DNA from: Echinometra lucunter
Lineage: Eukaryota; Echinodermata; Echinoidea; Camarodonta; Echinometridae
NCBI GenBank assembly: GCA_029962745.1
Contig: CM057154.1
Location: 30,986,128 to 31,050,127, forward strand
Reading direction: 5' to 3'
Length of the DNA stretch: 64,000 bases
A model generated the notes under the pieces. It worked only from the letters and a program-made list of their open reading frames with translations. It had not been told where the DNA came from and made no database searches. Positions within the stretch are counted from its first letter, which is position 1. The number at the start of each line of letters is the position of its first letter. Shown in pieces: positions 1 through 12,788 of the stretch. A program made the position numbers and the translations under genes.

Positions 1-42
1 ATCCCTTCTAACCCATGAAGCTTTTGCACAATAGTCACATAA

Positions 43-196
43 GGTCCCTGTGTCATAACATTTGTGATCAATAACAAATTGCAATAACTGTTATAAGCTA
101 CTGAAATCCTTTCATCTGACTGGATGTGAGCAAATTTGTTACAGTAATGAGGCAGTTGTTACTGATAACAAGTTTTATGAAACAGGGCCAAGGACC
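43..196. mobile_element. Short inverted-repeat element, ~154 bp
   Basis: GGTCCCTGTGTCATAACA and ATCAATAACAA at the left are mirrored by TTGTTACTGATAACAAG and TTTTATGAAACAGGGCC at the right. A solo left end of similar type, GGTCCCTGTTTCATAAAAAG, is seen at 54185. Confidence 0.55.
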
Positions 197-604
197 ATCA
201 AGAATAGATTCTGAATGAAAGTACATTGTTTCCTTGATGAATTTTCATATTTCTTCTATGGAAATAGACTTCAGAATAGAGGCAACCACATCTGCATCTG
301 TAAAATTTCAAACCAGTACCTTCTTACTCTAATTTTTCGTTAACAATGAAGCCTGTAGATAGGATCTGCTGGTCATGGCATGGAAGCAGTTAAAACATGA
401 CACTCTCTGAGTCATATGGAGGAGGCAGGCAGATTGATTTCAGGCCATCTTCAAAGGGAGATGCATTGATTTCTACTTGCAAAAAAATGAAATTTGAAAT
501 AACCCGGGCAAGCTCCATAGCAACATATCAGAACACAGTAATGCACTGAGAAACCTATGGTAGCACCTCCCAGATCCATCATATTGCAAGTATCATCTGT
601 TCAG

Positions 605-661
605 AGGCAGAAGGGCATTAGCTCATATCATTCTATACAGACTTAATGCCCTTCTGGCTTC
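605..661. repeat. Dispersed short hairpin repeat, copy 1
   Basis: GGCAGAAGGGCATTAG pairs with CTTAATGCCCTTCTGGCT around a ~20-bp loop and is followed by CAAACAGACAAT. The same structure occurs at 20274-20333 and 55883-55942. Confidence 0.7.
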
Positions 662-982
662 AAACAGACAATTTCAAAATGTTACTATACTTTAACAAGA
701 TGTTATCAAAGTCAGGCTTACAAAAAAGTTGTTAGCATATAGATCTCATCGAAAATTCAGATCATACTCCATGGGTATTACTATAACTTCCTACACCATC
801 AAGCTTTCAAGATATCTCAAAGATAGAACTTTTCCATAATTCAAATGCATCATCGTCACTTAAACTTTAATGATATTCAACAATCCTGTATTATCTGTGT
901 TGACAGTGGAAGCTGGTTGAACATCCAGGTTACATGGCTGCACTGTCTGGATAGAAAATGAGTCATCCACAGGTACTGACTA

Positions 983-1770
983 AAAATCATCATACGGCAT
1001 GCACAGATCAATTCAAGCGTCACCAAAAAGCTTCACCAACAGAAGGAATGAATTTCAGCTGGAAATTATCATAAGACAGGTATGGATCAATTCAAAAACT
1101 ACCACAGAGCTTTTTTCCACAGAAATTGCAAGTTGACATTATCACGGAACATGCATAGATCGATTCAAGCACCACCACCAAGCTAAATCAGCAGGTTTTG
1201 ATTTCAGCTGGGGATTATCATAGAATGTACCATGGAATACCAATATCTACAGCGAAGCTTGATTTGACCAGAAATTATCATTCGACATGCACACATCAAT
1301 TTGAGTACCACCATGGAATTACATCTCCAGATAGGTTTGAATTTCAAAAAAATGAAGAAGAAAAAAATGATGAAAAAAAAATGATAGGACACACTACAAC
1401 ATTCCAATGCTGGACAAAAAGGTTTGGTTTCAACCACAAATTATCATCAGACATGACTATAAAATTTTATCACTTCTTCAGCTTGAAATTATCACAAGGT
1501 AAATGTGCAATCACATAACAATATCTGCTAAGATTTGGTTTCAGTTTGAAATTGTTGTAATACATATATGAATCCATACCAGCACCATGATCTACAGAAT
1601 ATAGGCTTTGCCCTTCTCACAACTGTGGCATGTGCAAATCAATTTAAGCACCCCACAGAGTTAAAAAATGGACAACTTTCAGCTTTAAATTATGATAAGA
1701 CAGAATCAAATCCATCCTAATGCTACCACAGAGGAATAAATCTACAGATAGATCTGGAATTTACCTTTGA
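983..1770. repeat. Degenerate tandem array with ~70-85-bp units
   Basis: Two linked motifs alternate through the region: (A)AATTATCATxxGACATG and (CA)GATCAATTCAAGCxxCACC. Instances of the first lie near 983, 1063, 1134, 1213, 1272, 1438, 1487 and 1687; the second is seen near 1000, 1081, 1150, 1290 and 1632. Units are ~70-85 bp where intact. TTTCAGCTGG often precedes the first motif. A 106-codon plus-strand frame here (1198-1518) follows from the repeat and is not taken as coding. Confidence 0.6.
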
Positions 1771-3552
1771 ACTATAATACATGTACACCCATGAGTCAAC
1801 TTCAGCTTTGCATATCTACAAACAGTTTGGATTGTTCAACTGGTATTTAAAATGGGAATAAAAATGATGGCCTAGGTGGTCAAGCTGTTTAATGCAGTAC
1901 ACAAATCATTTCTCACCATACTGATGAAAATAGCAATTAAATTCTTCCTGAAAGTCAATGGACTGCAAAGAATAGACTCAACCAGAATTCTTAATTGACT
2001 TTGCCTATACAAGCACTTATAAACATGTCTGCTATATTTCTGTTTGAAATTCTCAGTATATGATGAAATAAAGAAGGAATTAACAGTGCATTACAGCTGT
2101 TTCTTTGTAATGATGGTGCCAGCTTTCTCTGTAACAGAAAATAATCAAGTTAATATACATTCCATTGATACGTGATGCCAGATAGTTGCAAAGACAAGAT
2201 ATGCATGCAAATCTAATAGAAAAATGCTAATCAAAGATTGCAGACCCCACAGTCTGCCTGGTGTAGGGTTTGTCACTCACCCATGCATATAACTGTATAC
2301 AGCTGAATACAGCTTCGATTGATTTCTGCTCCTATTTCACAAGATATGTAACTCAAGATGCAGCCTGGCTGCTGAAATGAGGCCCCACTAGTAAATCACG
2401 GTCCCATGCACCCGATTCTATGCGAGGCTCGATGAGAGCTTACCCAATTAAAAAGCTCCATTGATTTTTTTCTTTGTTTTCGCTTCTAAATACGGAGTAT
2501 CTTTAATGAGATCATCTGGGCTCCTTGGTCATTAACGAAGCGGTCGCCAAGGATGAAATTGAATTTTCTGAAGAGGTTCCTATCCGTTTAAAGGGTGATC
2601 ATGAGGGGTTGAATGTAGCGTGATAAAAGTGCTTGGCAGGAAGGCCCTGGAAGCTGTGTGATTCCTTATTCTTAAAATTCTAGGATGATTATGTACATGA
2701 CGGCCATGTGACGTACATCAACAGCTTTATTTCATAATTTTATCACTGCTCAGTGCATATGGCTTCTTTATTACTGGTTTGGAATACTTAAAGGTCCAAT
2801 CTGATCAAAAGAAAAAAACAAAGGCAAAAACAAAACAAAAAAAAATAAAAAGAAAGTTGAAAAAATCTAGTGCAGAATATAAAACTTATTTCAAACAGTA
2901 TTTCAAACAGTTTAAGAGAAACTGACAACTCTTTTAATTTCTTAACAGGTAACTTCCATTCTCTTTTGTAAAAATAATAATAATAATAGATTCTATCAAT
3001 TTCCATTTTCTTGCCTGCATTTAAATAATAATGCAATATTTTAAACACAAAATTGTGCAGGAGATCCAGGTCAAAATGTTCATTAGAAAATATGAATTAT
3101 AACTGGGTACGAGGCTTCAATAATTTCATGCCAAGGTATAACTTGCCCTGTAAACAAGACAAGTACTGGATTATGTGTTTTTTTAAAAGCAGCTCTAACC
3201 ATGCTTAGGGAAAAGGGGTTAAGATATTCACCAGTAAGGACAAGACACAGGAGAAGAAGAGGTGAAACAGCGATGTAGTATCATGCACTCTAATCAATAT
3301 CAGGATGTTTTATAAGCTGAAGGGCATATTCTGAGCGGGTCAGGAGCATATAGCAGATGGACCATGGCGGCAAGCTCTTTATGAGAAGACAAGAGAGTGA
3401 TGGAAGGACAGATTGCATACTGGAAGGTGGTTCAGAGACATAAAGTGCTTCTGAAGAAGACTGTATTAATAACGAAAAACCTTGTGACAGAACTAAAAGT
3501 TTTTTTTTTTTTTGTAGCCGACAAGTGGTAACATAAAAAGATGAAACAATCT
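1771..3552. other. Non-coding stretch; GC-richer block at ~2380-2660
   Basis: No exon or mobile element is recognised. The part at ~2380-2660 holds more CpG and fewer simple repeats than its surroundings (GCGAGGCTCGATGAGAG, AACGAAGCGGTCGCCAAGG), as conserved non-coding elements often do; this is a guess from texture. Confidence 0.3.
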
Positions 3553-3780
3553 TTTAACCCATAACAGTACATAGTTTTCTTAAGAGCTAAATTAATCAGC
3601 TTTCCTACTCAAATTGGCAACAATCATTATTTCCTTCATACTGCTCCACAGTTTGAAAAAAATGAAAATTTCAAAACATGAACCAATATGAATATTGCAA
3701 ATTTCACAAAGAAATTGCTAAATGTTGATTAAACTCTGATTGCCCATTTAGAGATCAGTTAAATGATAAGGTACAATCAC
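3553..3780. mobile_element. Partial second copy of the TTTAACCC element
   Basis: TTTAACCCATAACAGTACAT, then TTAATCAGCTTTCCTACTC, then AAATTGGCAACAATCATTA follow the same order as in the copy at 26013-26431. The right end is not recognisable, and the assembly gap begins ~140 bp further on. Confidence 0.5.
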
Positions 3781-3923
3781 ATTGTCCTATATTCATGAAT
3801 GGTATAACATACTGCCATGGAATCAACAAAATTTTTTCAGTAAATTTCTCTTTCTGCTCATGCTTAGAGTGTAATTCCAGCATTCTGGATCAAAAGATAC
3901 TGCAAGTGACACTAAGAGGAGAC

Positions 3924-4423
3924 NNNNNNNNNNNNNNNNNNNNNNNNNNNNNNNNNNNNNNNNNNNNNNNNNNNNNNNNNNNNNNNNNNNNNNNNNNNNN
4001 NNNNNNNNNNNNNNNNNNNNNNNNNNNNNNNNNNNNNNNNNNNNNNNNNNNNNNNNNNNNNNNNNNNNNNNNNNNNNNNNNNNNNNNNNNNNNNNNNNNN
4101 NNNNNNNNNNNNNNNNNNNNNNNNNNNNNNNNNNNNNNNNNNNNNNNNNNNNNNNNNNNNNNNNNNNNNNNNNNNNNNNNNNNNNNNNNNNNNNNNNNNN
4201 NNNNNNNNNNNNNNNNNNNNNNNNNNNNNNNNNNNNNNNNNNNNNNNNNNNNNNNNNNNNNNNNNNNNNNNNNNNNNNNNNNNNNNNNNNNNNNNNNNNN
4301 NNNNNNNNNNNNNNNNNNNNNNNNNNNNNNNNNNNNNNNNNNNNNNNNNNNNNNNNNNNNNNNNNNNNNNNNNNNNNNNNNNNNNNNNNNNNNNNNNNNN
4401 NNNNNNNNNNNNNNNNNNNNNNN
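3924..4423. other. Assembly gap of exactly 500 N
   Basis: All bases are N. The round length suggests a placeholder scaffold gap rather than a measured size. Frames running across it are meaningless. Confidence 0.98.
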
Positions 4424-5079
4424 CCTTTCATCATGATATCACATCCTTCTTCATTCTCACATAGCTTCCTTGCATCTATCAATCGATTTCTCTGAGACCT
4501 TTTCTCTATCTTCATTCCCCTCCACCAGCAGACTGCAAATAACTGTCTGGCTGTTTGGCAAATGACTCCATCATCTCACCATTTCACAGGCATCTTTACA
4601 TATCAATGCAAGAAACTGGTTCATAAACTATGGATTCTGGGTTTGCTACAGGTAATTGATTGATATGTCTAAGAATAGATGTTTGAAGATAATTTTGAGT
4701 TCTGGTAACGTTTTCAGTTCTGGTAATGCAACTGCACAAAGTGATGAAATTGTCAGAAAGTCACACTAAATGGTGTGTAATGCAAGAATCAAACCAGTAA
4801 AACTAGTAAAATTCAAAGAAAATGTGTGTGAATGACAAAAACTAAAAAGCAAGAACAGAAAAATGCATATAGGACTAACTAAAGATAGCCTTGCTAGTCA
4901 ACTTTCATCTTTTTTTTTTCACAGCACAATACATGTTTCTTCCATCTGGATCTTTAATATACAATTTCATGACAAGGAAAAACAAATCGATCAAGTTAAC
5001 ACTCTACCCTTTCAATAAGTGAACAGTTACTCCCCACATTGAAAGAATGCTTCTCAAAACAAAACCCTCCTCCCCTTAC

Positions 5080-5457
5080 ACCCCGTTTAAATCTACCACA
5101 AACATGAGGTAACCTCCAGAAGTAACCTCATGTCGTCCTTTGTCTACTGTAGATTTAAACGGTCTTGGCACAAAGAACAAAGCACGAACACGAGGTAAAC
5201 GCGAGGTGAAAATCACGCTAGATGGCCTAGAACGACATGGCACAACTTCCTCTGTCATCTGGTGTGATCCCCTGTTTGAGCATAGATTTAAATGCTCGCA
5301 GGGTAGAAAATTTTACCATGCACCTTGTGATTACCGCAGATGCGCATTTTGATTTAAACGGTCCTCGCTTTTGTTACCTCATGTTTGGAATTTCACCCCG
5401 ACTTTACCCCAGACAGTCATCTGGTGTGACACCGAGTGATGTAGATTTAAACAGGGT
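5080..5457. mobile_element. MITE, 378 bp, with GTTTAAATCTAC ends
   Basis: ACCCCGTTTAAATCTAC (5080-5096) is mirrored by GTAGATTTAAACAGGGT (5441-5457). Internal copies of GATTTAAACGG or close variants occur near 5151, 5283 and 5349, and CATGAGGTAAC/GTTACCTCATG recurs in both orientations. Short open frames across it are incidental. Confidence 0.7.
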
Positions 5458-5463
5458 ATTATA

Positions 5464-5820
5464 CTATCTTCTTCTCCTCCTTCTTGTTCTCCCTTGTTCT
5501 TTCTTCTCCTCCTTCTCCTTCTCCTCCTCTTTCTTCTCCTTATTCTCCTTTTTCTCCTCCTCCTCCTCCCCTCTCCCTCCTCCCCTCCCCTCCTTCTCCG
5601 TACTTTCTTCTTCTTCTACTACTTCTTCTGCTTCTCCTCCTCCTTTTCCTTTAATTCTTTTCCTTTTTGCGGCGCCTTCCCTTTCGGGCTTTTTTCGCTT
5701 CATTTTTTCTTTTATTCTTCGCCTTCTCCTCCTCCTTCTCCTCCTTCTTCTCCTCCTCCTCCTCCTTCTTCTTCCCCTTTTTCTCCTCCATCTCCTCTAC
5801 CTTCTTTTTCTTTCCTCATT
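5464..5820. repeat. CTT/CTC-rich pyrimidine tract
   Basis: About 350 bp of almost uninterrupted pyrimidine on the plus strand, dominated by TTCTCC and CTTCTT. Leu/Ser/Phe-rich frames on plus and Glu/Lys/Arg-rich frames on minus are by-products. Confidence 0.9.
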
Positions 5821-5879
5821 TCTCACCAATCATATTACCTCCCCCCCCCAAAAAAAAAAATCATACACAACATGACACC

Positions 5880-8730
5880 GCACACACACCAAATGCTGTG
5901 CAATGAGTTTAAATTCTGACAGTTTTCTCATTTGAAATGGTAGATTGCCTTCTGAAGCAATTTAAGTCATGTCTGGTGATGTCTGATGACTTTTCTGCCA
6001 ATTAAAGGGCTCCAAGTACGTACACCACAGGACAGTCCTATGTTCAAGGATGAGCATGTATTATATTTGAAAACAACAATTTCCACCTTGGTCACGTGTC
6101 TGTGATCACATGCTTGTTATATTTTGCACCTATTATCTCATAAAAATGTAATTCATGTCTATTTCTGTCAACAGATCATTCATTCTTGCCAATGACACAA
6201 AAGCGCCAATAGTGTACCTACTGTACAAGCACCTACCTTTCCTTTACAAAAAAACAAACAAAAAAAACCATCAACACTATGAATGGGGTTCTTTTAAGGG
6301 AATTATGGTTCTCAAACATATAGTCAGTATATATAATCACCAAGATGCAATTTTGAGATTTACTTTATAGACTGCCTCCCTAAGTAATATACAAAATTTC
6401 GTATTTAAAAAAATTCTTTCCCCTAAACCTTTGACAGAATTGGGATTGCTCAATGAGAGATTCATTTTGCAATGTGTCCCAACTAGGACACTGTGACCAT
6501 GCATTTGCTATAAGTTGATTAATTACAACCACAAAAACATCTAAACCAAGAAAACAAATAACAGGAAAAGAGCAGTCATTTTTTTCTGGTATCAAGCTCA
6601 GCTAAGGATTCTATGCATGGAGCATATGCATAGGTCATAATATTCATAGAAATATGTCCAACACACTGGAAAGGAAGTTCTATTTCAGTAGGGTGCAAAG
6701 CTCATTTATTGCAATTAAAACTACTAGTATTCACTTCCTTTGAGCTGTAGTTTGTGTTATATATGTGGGTGGAATGAGCTGCTCATAAAGGCTACTTGGT
6801 TTATTCCTTGAGCATCAATCAAGAAAATCCTGGCCTGGTAGATCTCAAATAATACTTTCTCTCCTGACCCCAAGTGTTTAGAATGTGCATGCTATTTTCA
6901 TGCTATCATTTTCCCAATACAAACAGAGCCAAATCCATATCTAAAGGATTTTATGCAGAATCCTACCGGTATGATGTTATATATTTTCATTTGTTAAAAA
7001 ACACTAACTCAATGTTTGAAGCAACATATCTGTAGGCTGTGATTTTCATATGTGAACAGAAGACACTATGATTGAATAAGTTATTCAGAACCGTATCTTC
7101 ATGCTGTACTTTCCTTATGAGAACAGAGTAATGAACAAATACAATTATTGCTCTACTTCCCTTGTGTATCTCTTTACTACGTGGTGTAGTCACTAAAGCA
7201 GGAAAGCAGCATGTTCATATTCACAGCACAATGCATCGATGAGAACAGCTCCATGTAATGTAGCACATGTACTCAGCATGGCTTTGCATTCACTACGTGG
7301 AATGATTAATACTAAGAATTTGACAGTAAGACTTATTGATTCTTTATGCTTCAGGCGAAATACTTTAAGTTGTAACAAGCTCTATTTCATTCTCTAGTTT
7401 ATGGTTTGGTTGTCCTGTCTGTCCCCCCCCCCCCCCTCCCGACTTCCCTTGGTATGAGGCATAGTAGAAGTATTTTCCCAAAGATTCAATTCAATTCAAT
7501 TCATTTGGCAAAAATAAAAACATTAAGCATATAAAATACAACTGTCAGATACAAATTAATGTAAATACAAGTTATACATGAGGCGAGGACCCCTGTGAAG
7601 CAGTGTGTGCTTATAAATGAAATTATAAAAAAGATATTTTTAAAGTTGTAGAAAAAATGTTGAAAATCATGACAAATAAGTGATCTGGATATTTCATATT
7701 CACATGAAGATGATGTTTTTTTCAATGCTTGCAAGGCAAATAAAAGCATAGATATCCCAGATTACAGCTGGTTTCCTTTTTCTTTTTTCTTTTTCACCCT
7801 CTCAATTCTATGACCAAAGTTTTATATAACCCGAGGACTTCAGGACCGGACAGAATGTAATGAATTTGGAATGAGGTGGACTCGCTTTCTCTCACAGATT
7901 CTAATTGCCTGTCAATTTTTCATTCCAATCCAAGACAGTGGTTTTACCCATCAAATATTCATGCTAACTCTGTTTTGTTCTACATGTACATGTCTATTCT
8001 CACAAGATTTCAACATTCCTGGATGTACCACTTTTACTTTGATACTTATATTTCTTTAGACAATTCTTCAGAGAATAAAGATCCATGTTTTTTGGGTAAG
8101 AAGGCAGTATATACACATGTTTCTCAGACTTCAAGAGAGATCAACGGTAAGAATGTATTTGTATGGAAATCAGTTTTTCATCACATTTCAATATATCATT
8201 CACCAGCATATCATTTCACTCTGGTTCCATGTTCTAAAAAAAAGCTTTGAGTCTGGCATGGTCTAAGTATTCATTTAAAGTTACAATAATATTAAATCAA
8301 ACACAAATTAAATTTAAACAGTATCCAACAAAATAGAAAAAAAAAACCTCTTTATGGCCAACCTTCTCAAAATTGTAATGCCAGAATTTTGAATTGTCTA
8401 GCATAATTTCTCAGAAATTGTTCTCCCATACATCATCTTAACACAATTCTACACCTTCCTGCTTTATCAAATCAGAGAGTACTTGTAAATGCAACATATC
8501 AATGGACAAGTGTTTTTAAAACCCCTATGTACATGCTGTTTAAGGAAATTGGTTTCAATAGCTATACAGGAAGCGTGTAACGTGATCTCAATGCAGCGTT
8601 GATTCATGTGGACTAAAATTAATAAAGAAATGTGATAAATCTGTTGATGATAGATATGGGAAGAGACAATGCATCACTGCATTAGGGAAAAGGGTATTAA
8701 CCTAATTAAAAAAACAAAGCACTTAAAGCG
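5880..8730. other. Non-coding stretch, no feature recognised
   Basis: AT-rich sequence with a C run at ~7423-7436 and a short ATTCA repeat at ~7487-7503. Frames of up to 124 codons (7876-8250) have no domain or splice context. Confidence 0.5.
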
Positions 8731-8987
8731 TTTTATCTTTATGTCGTTGTGCGAAAGAATGCGTCCAGATCACAAAATACAAAAATGCAAAAATCAGAAT
8801 ATCCATTTTGACATGTTGGAATAGAATTTCAGCATATAATCATGCCACAAGAAGATTGTATATCAATTTACAAGGTCTACATGACATCTGTGTAATTATC
8901 AGTCATTGTTTGAAAAATTTGATTTTCAATAATTTTCCATTTCGCATTTTGGATGCGTTCTTTCGTACAATGACATAAAGATAAGAT
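8731..8987. mobile_element. MITE, ~257 bp
   Basis: TTATCTTTATGTCGTTGTGC and then GAAAGAATGCGTCCA at the left (8733-8767) are mirrored at 8951-8984 (inverse TTATCTTTATGTCATTGTAC and then GAAAGAACGCATCC). The arms are ~35 bp and well conserved; the interior is AT-rich without coding sequence. Confidence 0.7.
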
Positions 8988-9643
8988 GCCTAAAGAATAT
9001 GACAAATCCAGGACAATAGGTCCTTCTAGATCTTGAAAAGTCATAATTTTGTGCAAGAACCAATGAATAATATTTTGATTTCTTGTTTAATACCCTCAGA
9101 AAAAAGGCAAAAGTAACAGAATTTTCGAAAATGGTGCATGCCAGAATGTACATTCAATTTCTCTAAACCAATTATCATACCTTTTGAAACATAGCTTCCA
9201 CCCCCAACCCTCCCCCCCCCCCAAAAAAAAAAACCCACCAGTTAATTGAAAGGATTTGCAGTACTTAATATTCATTAGCAGTCAATCGTTTCTCTTCCTA
9301 GGACAAACAACTTTGCAAATCTTCATTCTTTGTAAATGGTATTAGGTATCGCTAGCTATGATCGGTTCAATGTTGTGGTTCTGCACAGATACAATTATAC
9401 AAGTTGCATGAGCAGAGAGAACACTTACTGAAATGACAAGTACCTACAGAAAAAAAAAGTACAAATTCTTAAATTTTGACAAATCCGTAAGCCAACATAA
9501 ATGACTAGTTACATGCATGTATATATGTAAGTTCAATATACATGTATGTCATTATGAAATAGGTATGCATTTAATACTAGAAATGGTATTTCCTGGAACT
9601 GCTCACCAAGTTTTATGCTAATGAGCACATTTCTATGATCTGA

Positions 9644-9820
9644 GGTAATAGTAGTAATAGTAGTAGTAGTAGCAGCAGTAGAAGTAGTAGTAGTAGTGGT
9701 GGTGGTGGTGGTGGTGGTGGTGGTGGTGGTGGTGGTAGTACATGTAGTAGTAGTACATGTAGTAGTAGTAGTAGTGGTAGTAGTAGTAGTAGTATTAGTA
9801 GTAGTAGTAGTAGTAGTAGT
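9644..9820. repeat. Compound trinucleotide repeat (TAG)n/(GGT)n
   Basis: TAG/GTA repeats flank a pure GGT core at ~9697-9737 and are interrupted by TACATGTAG. The long poly-Thr, poly-Leu and poly-Val frames here are artefacts of the repeat. Confidence 0.9.
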
Positions 9821-9959
9821 TGCAATATTAACCACTCATGACATCATGCAACACTTGAGATCAATCATGATTATGATGAGGCCAAATTATGATTCCCTAA
9901 AACATTTAGGAGCAGTCATGACCAGTTTACCATTTAAAAGAAAAAAAAGTGATATCTGA

Positions 9960-10300
9960 CTTACTACCTTCTTGCGTCTCAAAATACTCAGGCCCATGAT
10001 GGGCGGAGCAGAGCCCAACGACACTGCAGCTCCAAGCATCGTGTCCTTAATTCATAGTTAATTGATGTTGGCTGCCGATGGTTTGATATATCTCACCCAA
10101 TACGTGACTGGCAGACCAAATGGCGAGTTAATGTACCCTGACTGGTTTCAAACCTTTCATAAACAATGGAGAGCTGTCTTTGCTTTGTCCCACATCCTGT
10201 AAAGAGCCTGTCTGCTGACATGATTATGGAATATGTTTAGCGTGATTTTTATTTCCCCTTCGTTTTAGTCCTAGTGGCCTGCTATTGTCAAAGGATATGC
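9960..10300. other. Possible cis-regulatory block
   Basis: A simple-repeat-free stretch containing TCCTTAATTCATAGTTAATTG (homeodomain-type TTAATT cores), GATGGGCGGAGC and CACCCAATACGTGAC. No coding evidence. Confidence 0.2.
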
Positions 10301-10307
10301 TTTCATG

Positions 10308-10309
<2 letters not shown>

Positions 10310-10351
<42 letters not shown>

Positions 10352-11080
10352 CCTCTCTGTATTTATTTGCTTCCTTCAAAATTACTTTCTCTTTCGATGA
10401 TTTTTCTTTTAAAAGTGACCTTCTTAATATGACTATACATTTCTTTCTATCCATGCTCTTTATGACTCTGTGTACTCTTTCATTTGACTCTTCTATCTTC
10501 TGGTTTTCCTCCAACTGCTATTTTCTCTTTTTCTTGTCTACGCTGATTCCACCTTTCTTACTTGTCTCTCATTGTCATTCCCTCCTTTGTATTGTACTTT
10601 CATTCATTTTCACATCTCTAACTCTCTCTCTAACTCTCTCTCTTTCTTATTCTCTCGCTCTACTGTCTCGTCAATCAACCCCTCTTAACGAGTTTATAAG
10701 GTTATTGCCATTGGTTTTGATCATCATAAACACAAAATGGTTTTATGTCTGGTCATACTTCCTGCTGCAGTACATTCTTTACTCATACATGTAAGTTCAC
10801 TATGTGTCTTGCCTCTCTCTTTCTTTCTCTCACTCTTTCTCTATGTATCCCTCTGTTATCAGTCTATTTCTACCCGTCTATCTTTTTCCATCTCTATTTC
10901 TTTTTATCTCGTTTTCTATTTCTCTCTGTCTCTTTCAATCTCAATTTCTTTTTATCTTGTTTTATATTCCTATCTTTCTAATTCTTTATTTATAGCCTAT
11001 TTTCCCTTCTCTTTCTCTTACTCTTTACTGTTCTCTTATTTTTCCCTTTGTCTCTCTCTCTCTCTCTCTCTCTCTCTAGC
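10310..11080. repeat. (CT)n blocks within a pyrimidine-rich stretch
   Basis: Pure CT runs lie at 10310-10346 and ~11050-11079, linked by TCTCTTTC-type degenerate sequence. No exon is supported. Confidence 0.85.
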
Positions 11081-11265
11081 TCTACAATATGACCTTTGTA
11101 ACCCCAGCATCAAGTGTTCCTGAGTGCCTAGATGTAAGATCACTTTCAGTTCTCTTTTGATTTTGGAGTGAACGGAAATTACTGCCCCAAATTATTTTCA
11201 GGTAGAGTGCTCCGACATGACCTGCATCAGCTTCCAAAGGGATCTAAAGTCCTTTTCATACTGCA

Positions 11266-11458
11266 CAGTCCAACCTGCTGTAGTGACCACCTGTATAGAA
11301 AGACCACCTGTCCAAAAAGGCCACAACTTTTGTTCCCCTTGAACTGTGTTTCTCTTTGAAACGTGTGTTGAAGGAACCCACGAATTACAATCACCTGCCA
11401 GTTAAGACAGTTTATCTTGTCTCACTTGAGTGGTCTTTGTATACAGGTTTCATTTCAC
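11266..11458. mobile_element. Second copy of the Tc1/mariner-type MITE
   Basis: CAGTCCAACCTGCTGTAGTG, CTTGAACTGTGTTTCTC, TTGAAGGAACC and GGTCTTTGTATACAGGTTTC align in order with the element at 38045-38226. The right terminus has decayed. Confidence 0.65.
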
Positions 11459-12651
11459 TTTGATTTTAAAATGTGGTGACTTGACCAAGATTAACTCAAG
11501 TTCTATTTGCTCTGCCCTTTTTCTTTTTTCTTATTTGCTATTTGATATATTTTCTTGTACATGAAAATAAAATTTTAATACAAATTTCCCTTTTATTGAT
11601 ATTTCATTTATATGAGGCTCAAAATAAGGTAAAAATGCTGGGAATTAATGATTTTTTTGGTCACCTCATTTTCTAAATGCACTGAGCTTAAAAGTGATTT
11701 CATATTAGATGAAAAAATGTTTTTAAATAAAAAATTTCAGGCAGGCCGGAGAAAGAGAGGAGGGGAAGAGAAACTAAGAATGATATCTGACCTAATGCAA
11801 GGAGGTCAAATACATTTTCTGTCTTTCATGTCACTCCTATTCTTTCTCTTTTTCTTTTCTTTCTCTCTTTCTCTTCCCACGCACTGTTTTTCTCCCATCT
11901 CACTCACTCATCCATCACTGCTTCTCAATGAATACATGGTCCACCTGTCATACAAATTCTATTCTAAAAATAATGAATAGGAGAATATCATTTTTCAAAA
12001 TTAGGGGATCATTAGAGCAAAACCTTTGGTGTTCCATGAGAGCGTTACAATGTAATGTGCAGGGGTATCCAAGCTTTCAACTAATTCTCCATTTAGTCCT
12101 TACTACATGTAAATAGTTTACAGATGGTTGCATTTGAGTGCACTCTTTCAACACCATCCGACCAATAATATTTACACTATGTGCTTTCCCATCGAATAAG
12201 GAATATCTCAATCAAAATAGCATTACGAGTGATTTGGAGGAAGAAAACATAAAACTACATGTAGTATCTAAAAGCCATTTGAAAGGATTGGTAATGCACA
12301 GAGAAAATGTGTATTTTGAGGATCTTGCTGAATGTTATTAATACCACAGCACACACAAAAGCATATATATAAGATGGGTTACTTAAGACAAGGTTTCTGA
12401 TTGGTCAGATTTGCTCTTCTTGCCATTGCGTAATTCGTTATATGGCCATGACCGTGGTATATACGTGTTATATTGCACGCTTATTTGTGTAGAAAATCAC
12501 ATAGGTAAAGGTATCAATGACTTACGAATTATCGATAATAGGGAGTTTGTTGCACTTTATCAATAGATGTTGCAATGTTTATTTTTGGTGAGCTCCGATC
12601 CCACAAGCAGTTTCCCATCGCATAGTACATGCTCATATGCTCATTGTCGTC

Positions 12652-12788
12652 AAATATACCATAAAATGTGCATCCATAGAAAAAGAATTTCTCTCGTGCA
12701 CTATATCTCACCTCGGCCTACGGCCTCGGTGACATATAATGCACTTGAGAAATTCTAAGGCTATGGATGCACATACTATGGTATGTTC
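12652..12788. mobile_element. Perfect-centre hairpin element, ~137 bp
   Basis: The arms are inverted copies meeting at CTCGGCCTACGGCCTCGGTG near 12715-12731. Shared blocks include ATACCATA, TGTGCATCCATAG and AATTTCTC, with GTGCACTATAT paired against ATATAATGCAC. The virtual absence of a loop suggests a palindromic MITE. Confidence 0.7.

Noticed and set aside
3795..4515. Frames of 213 and 230 codons
   Set aside because: They run through 500 unknown bases.
5237..5919. 212- and 141-codon Leu/Ser/Phe/Pro-rich frames
   Set aside because: Produced by a pyrimidine tract next to a MITE.
9533..9835. Poly-Thr, poly-Leu and poly-Val frames
   Set aside because: Produced by a trinucleotide microsatellite.
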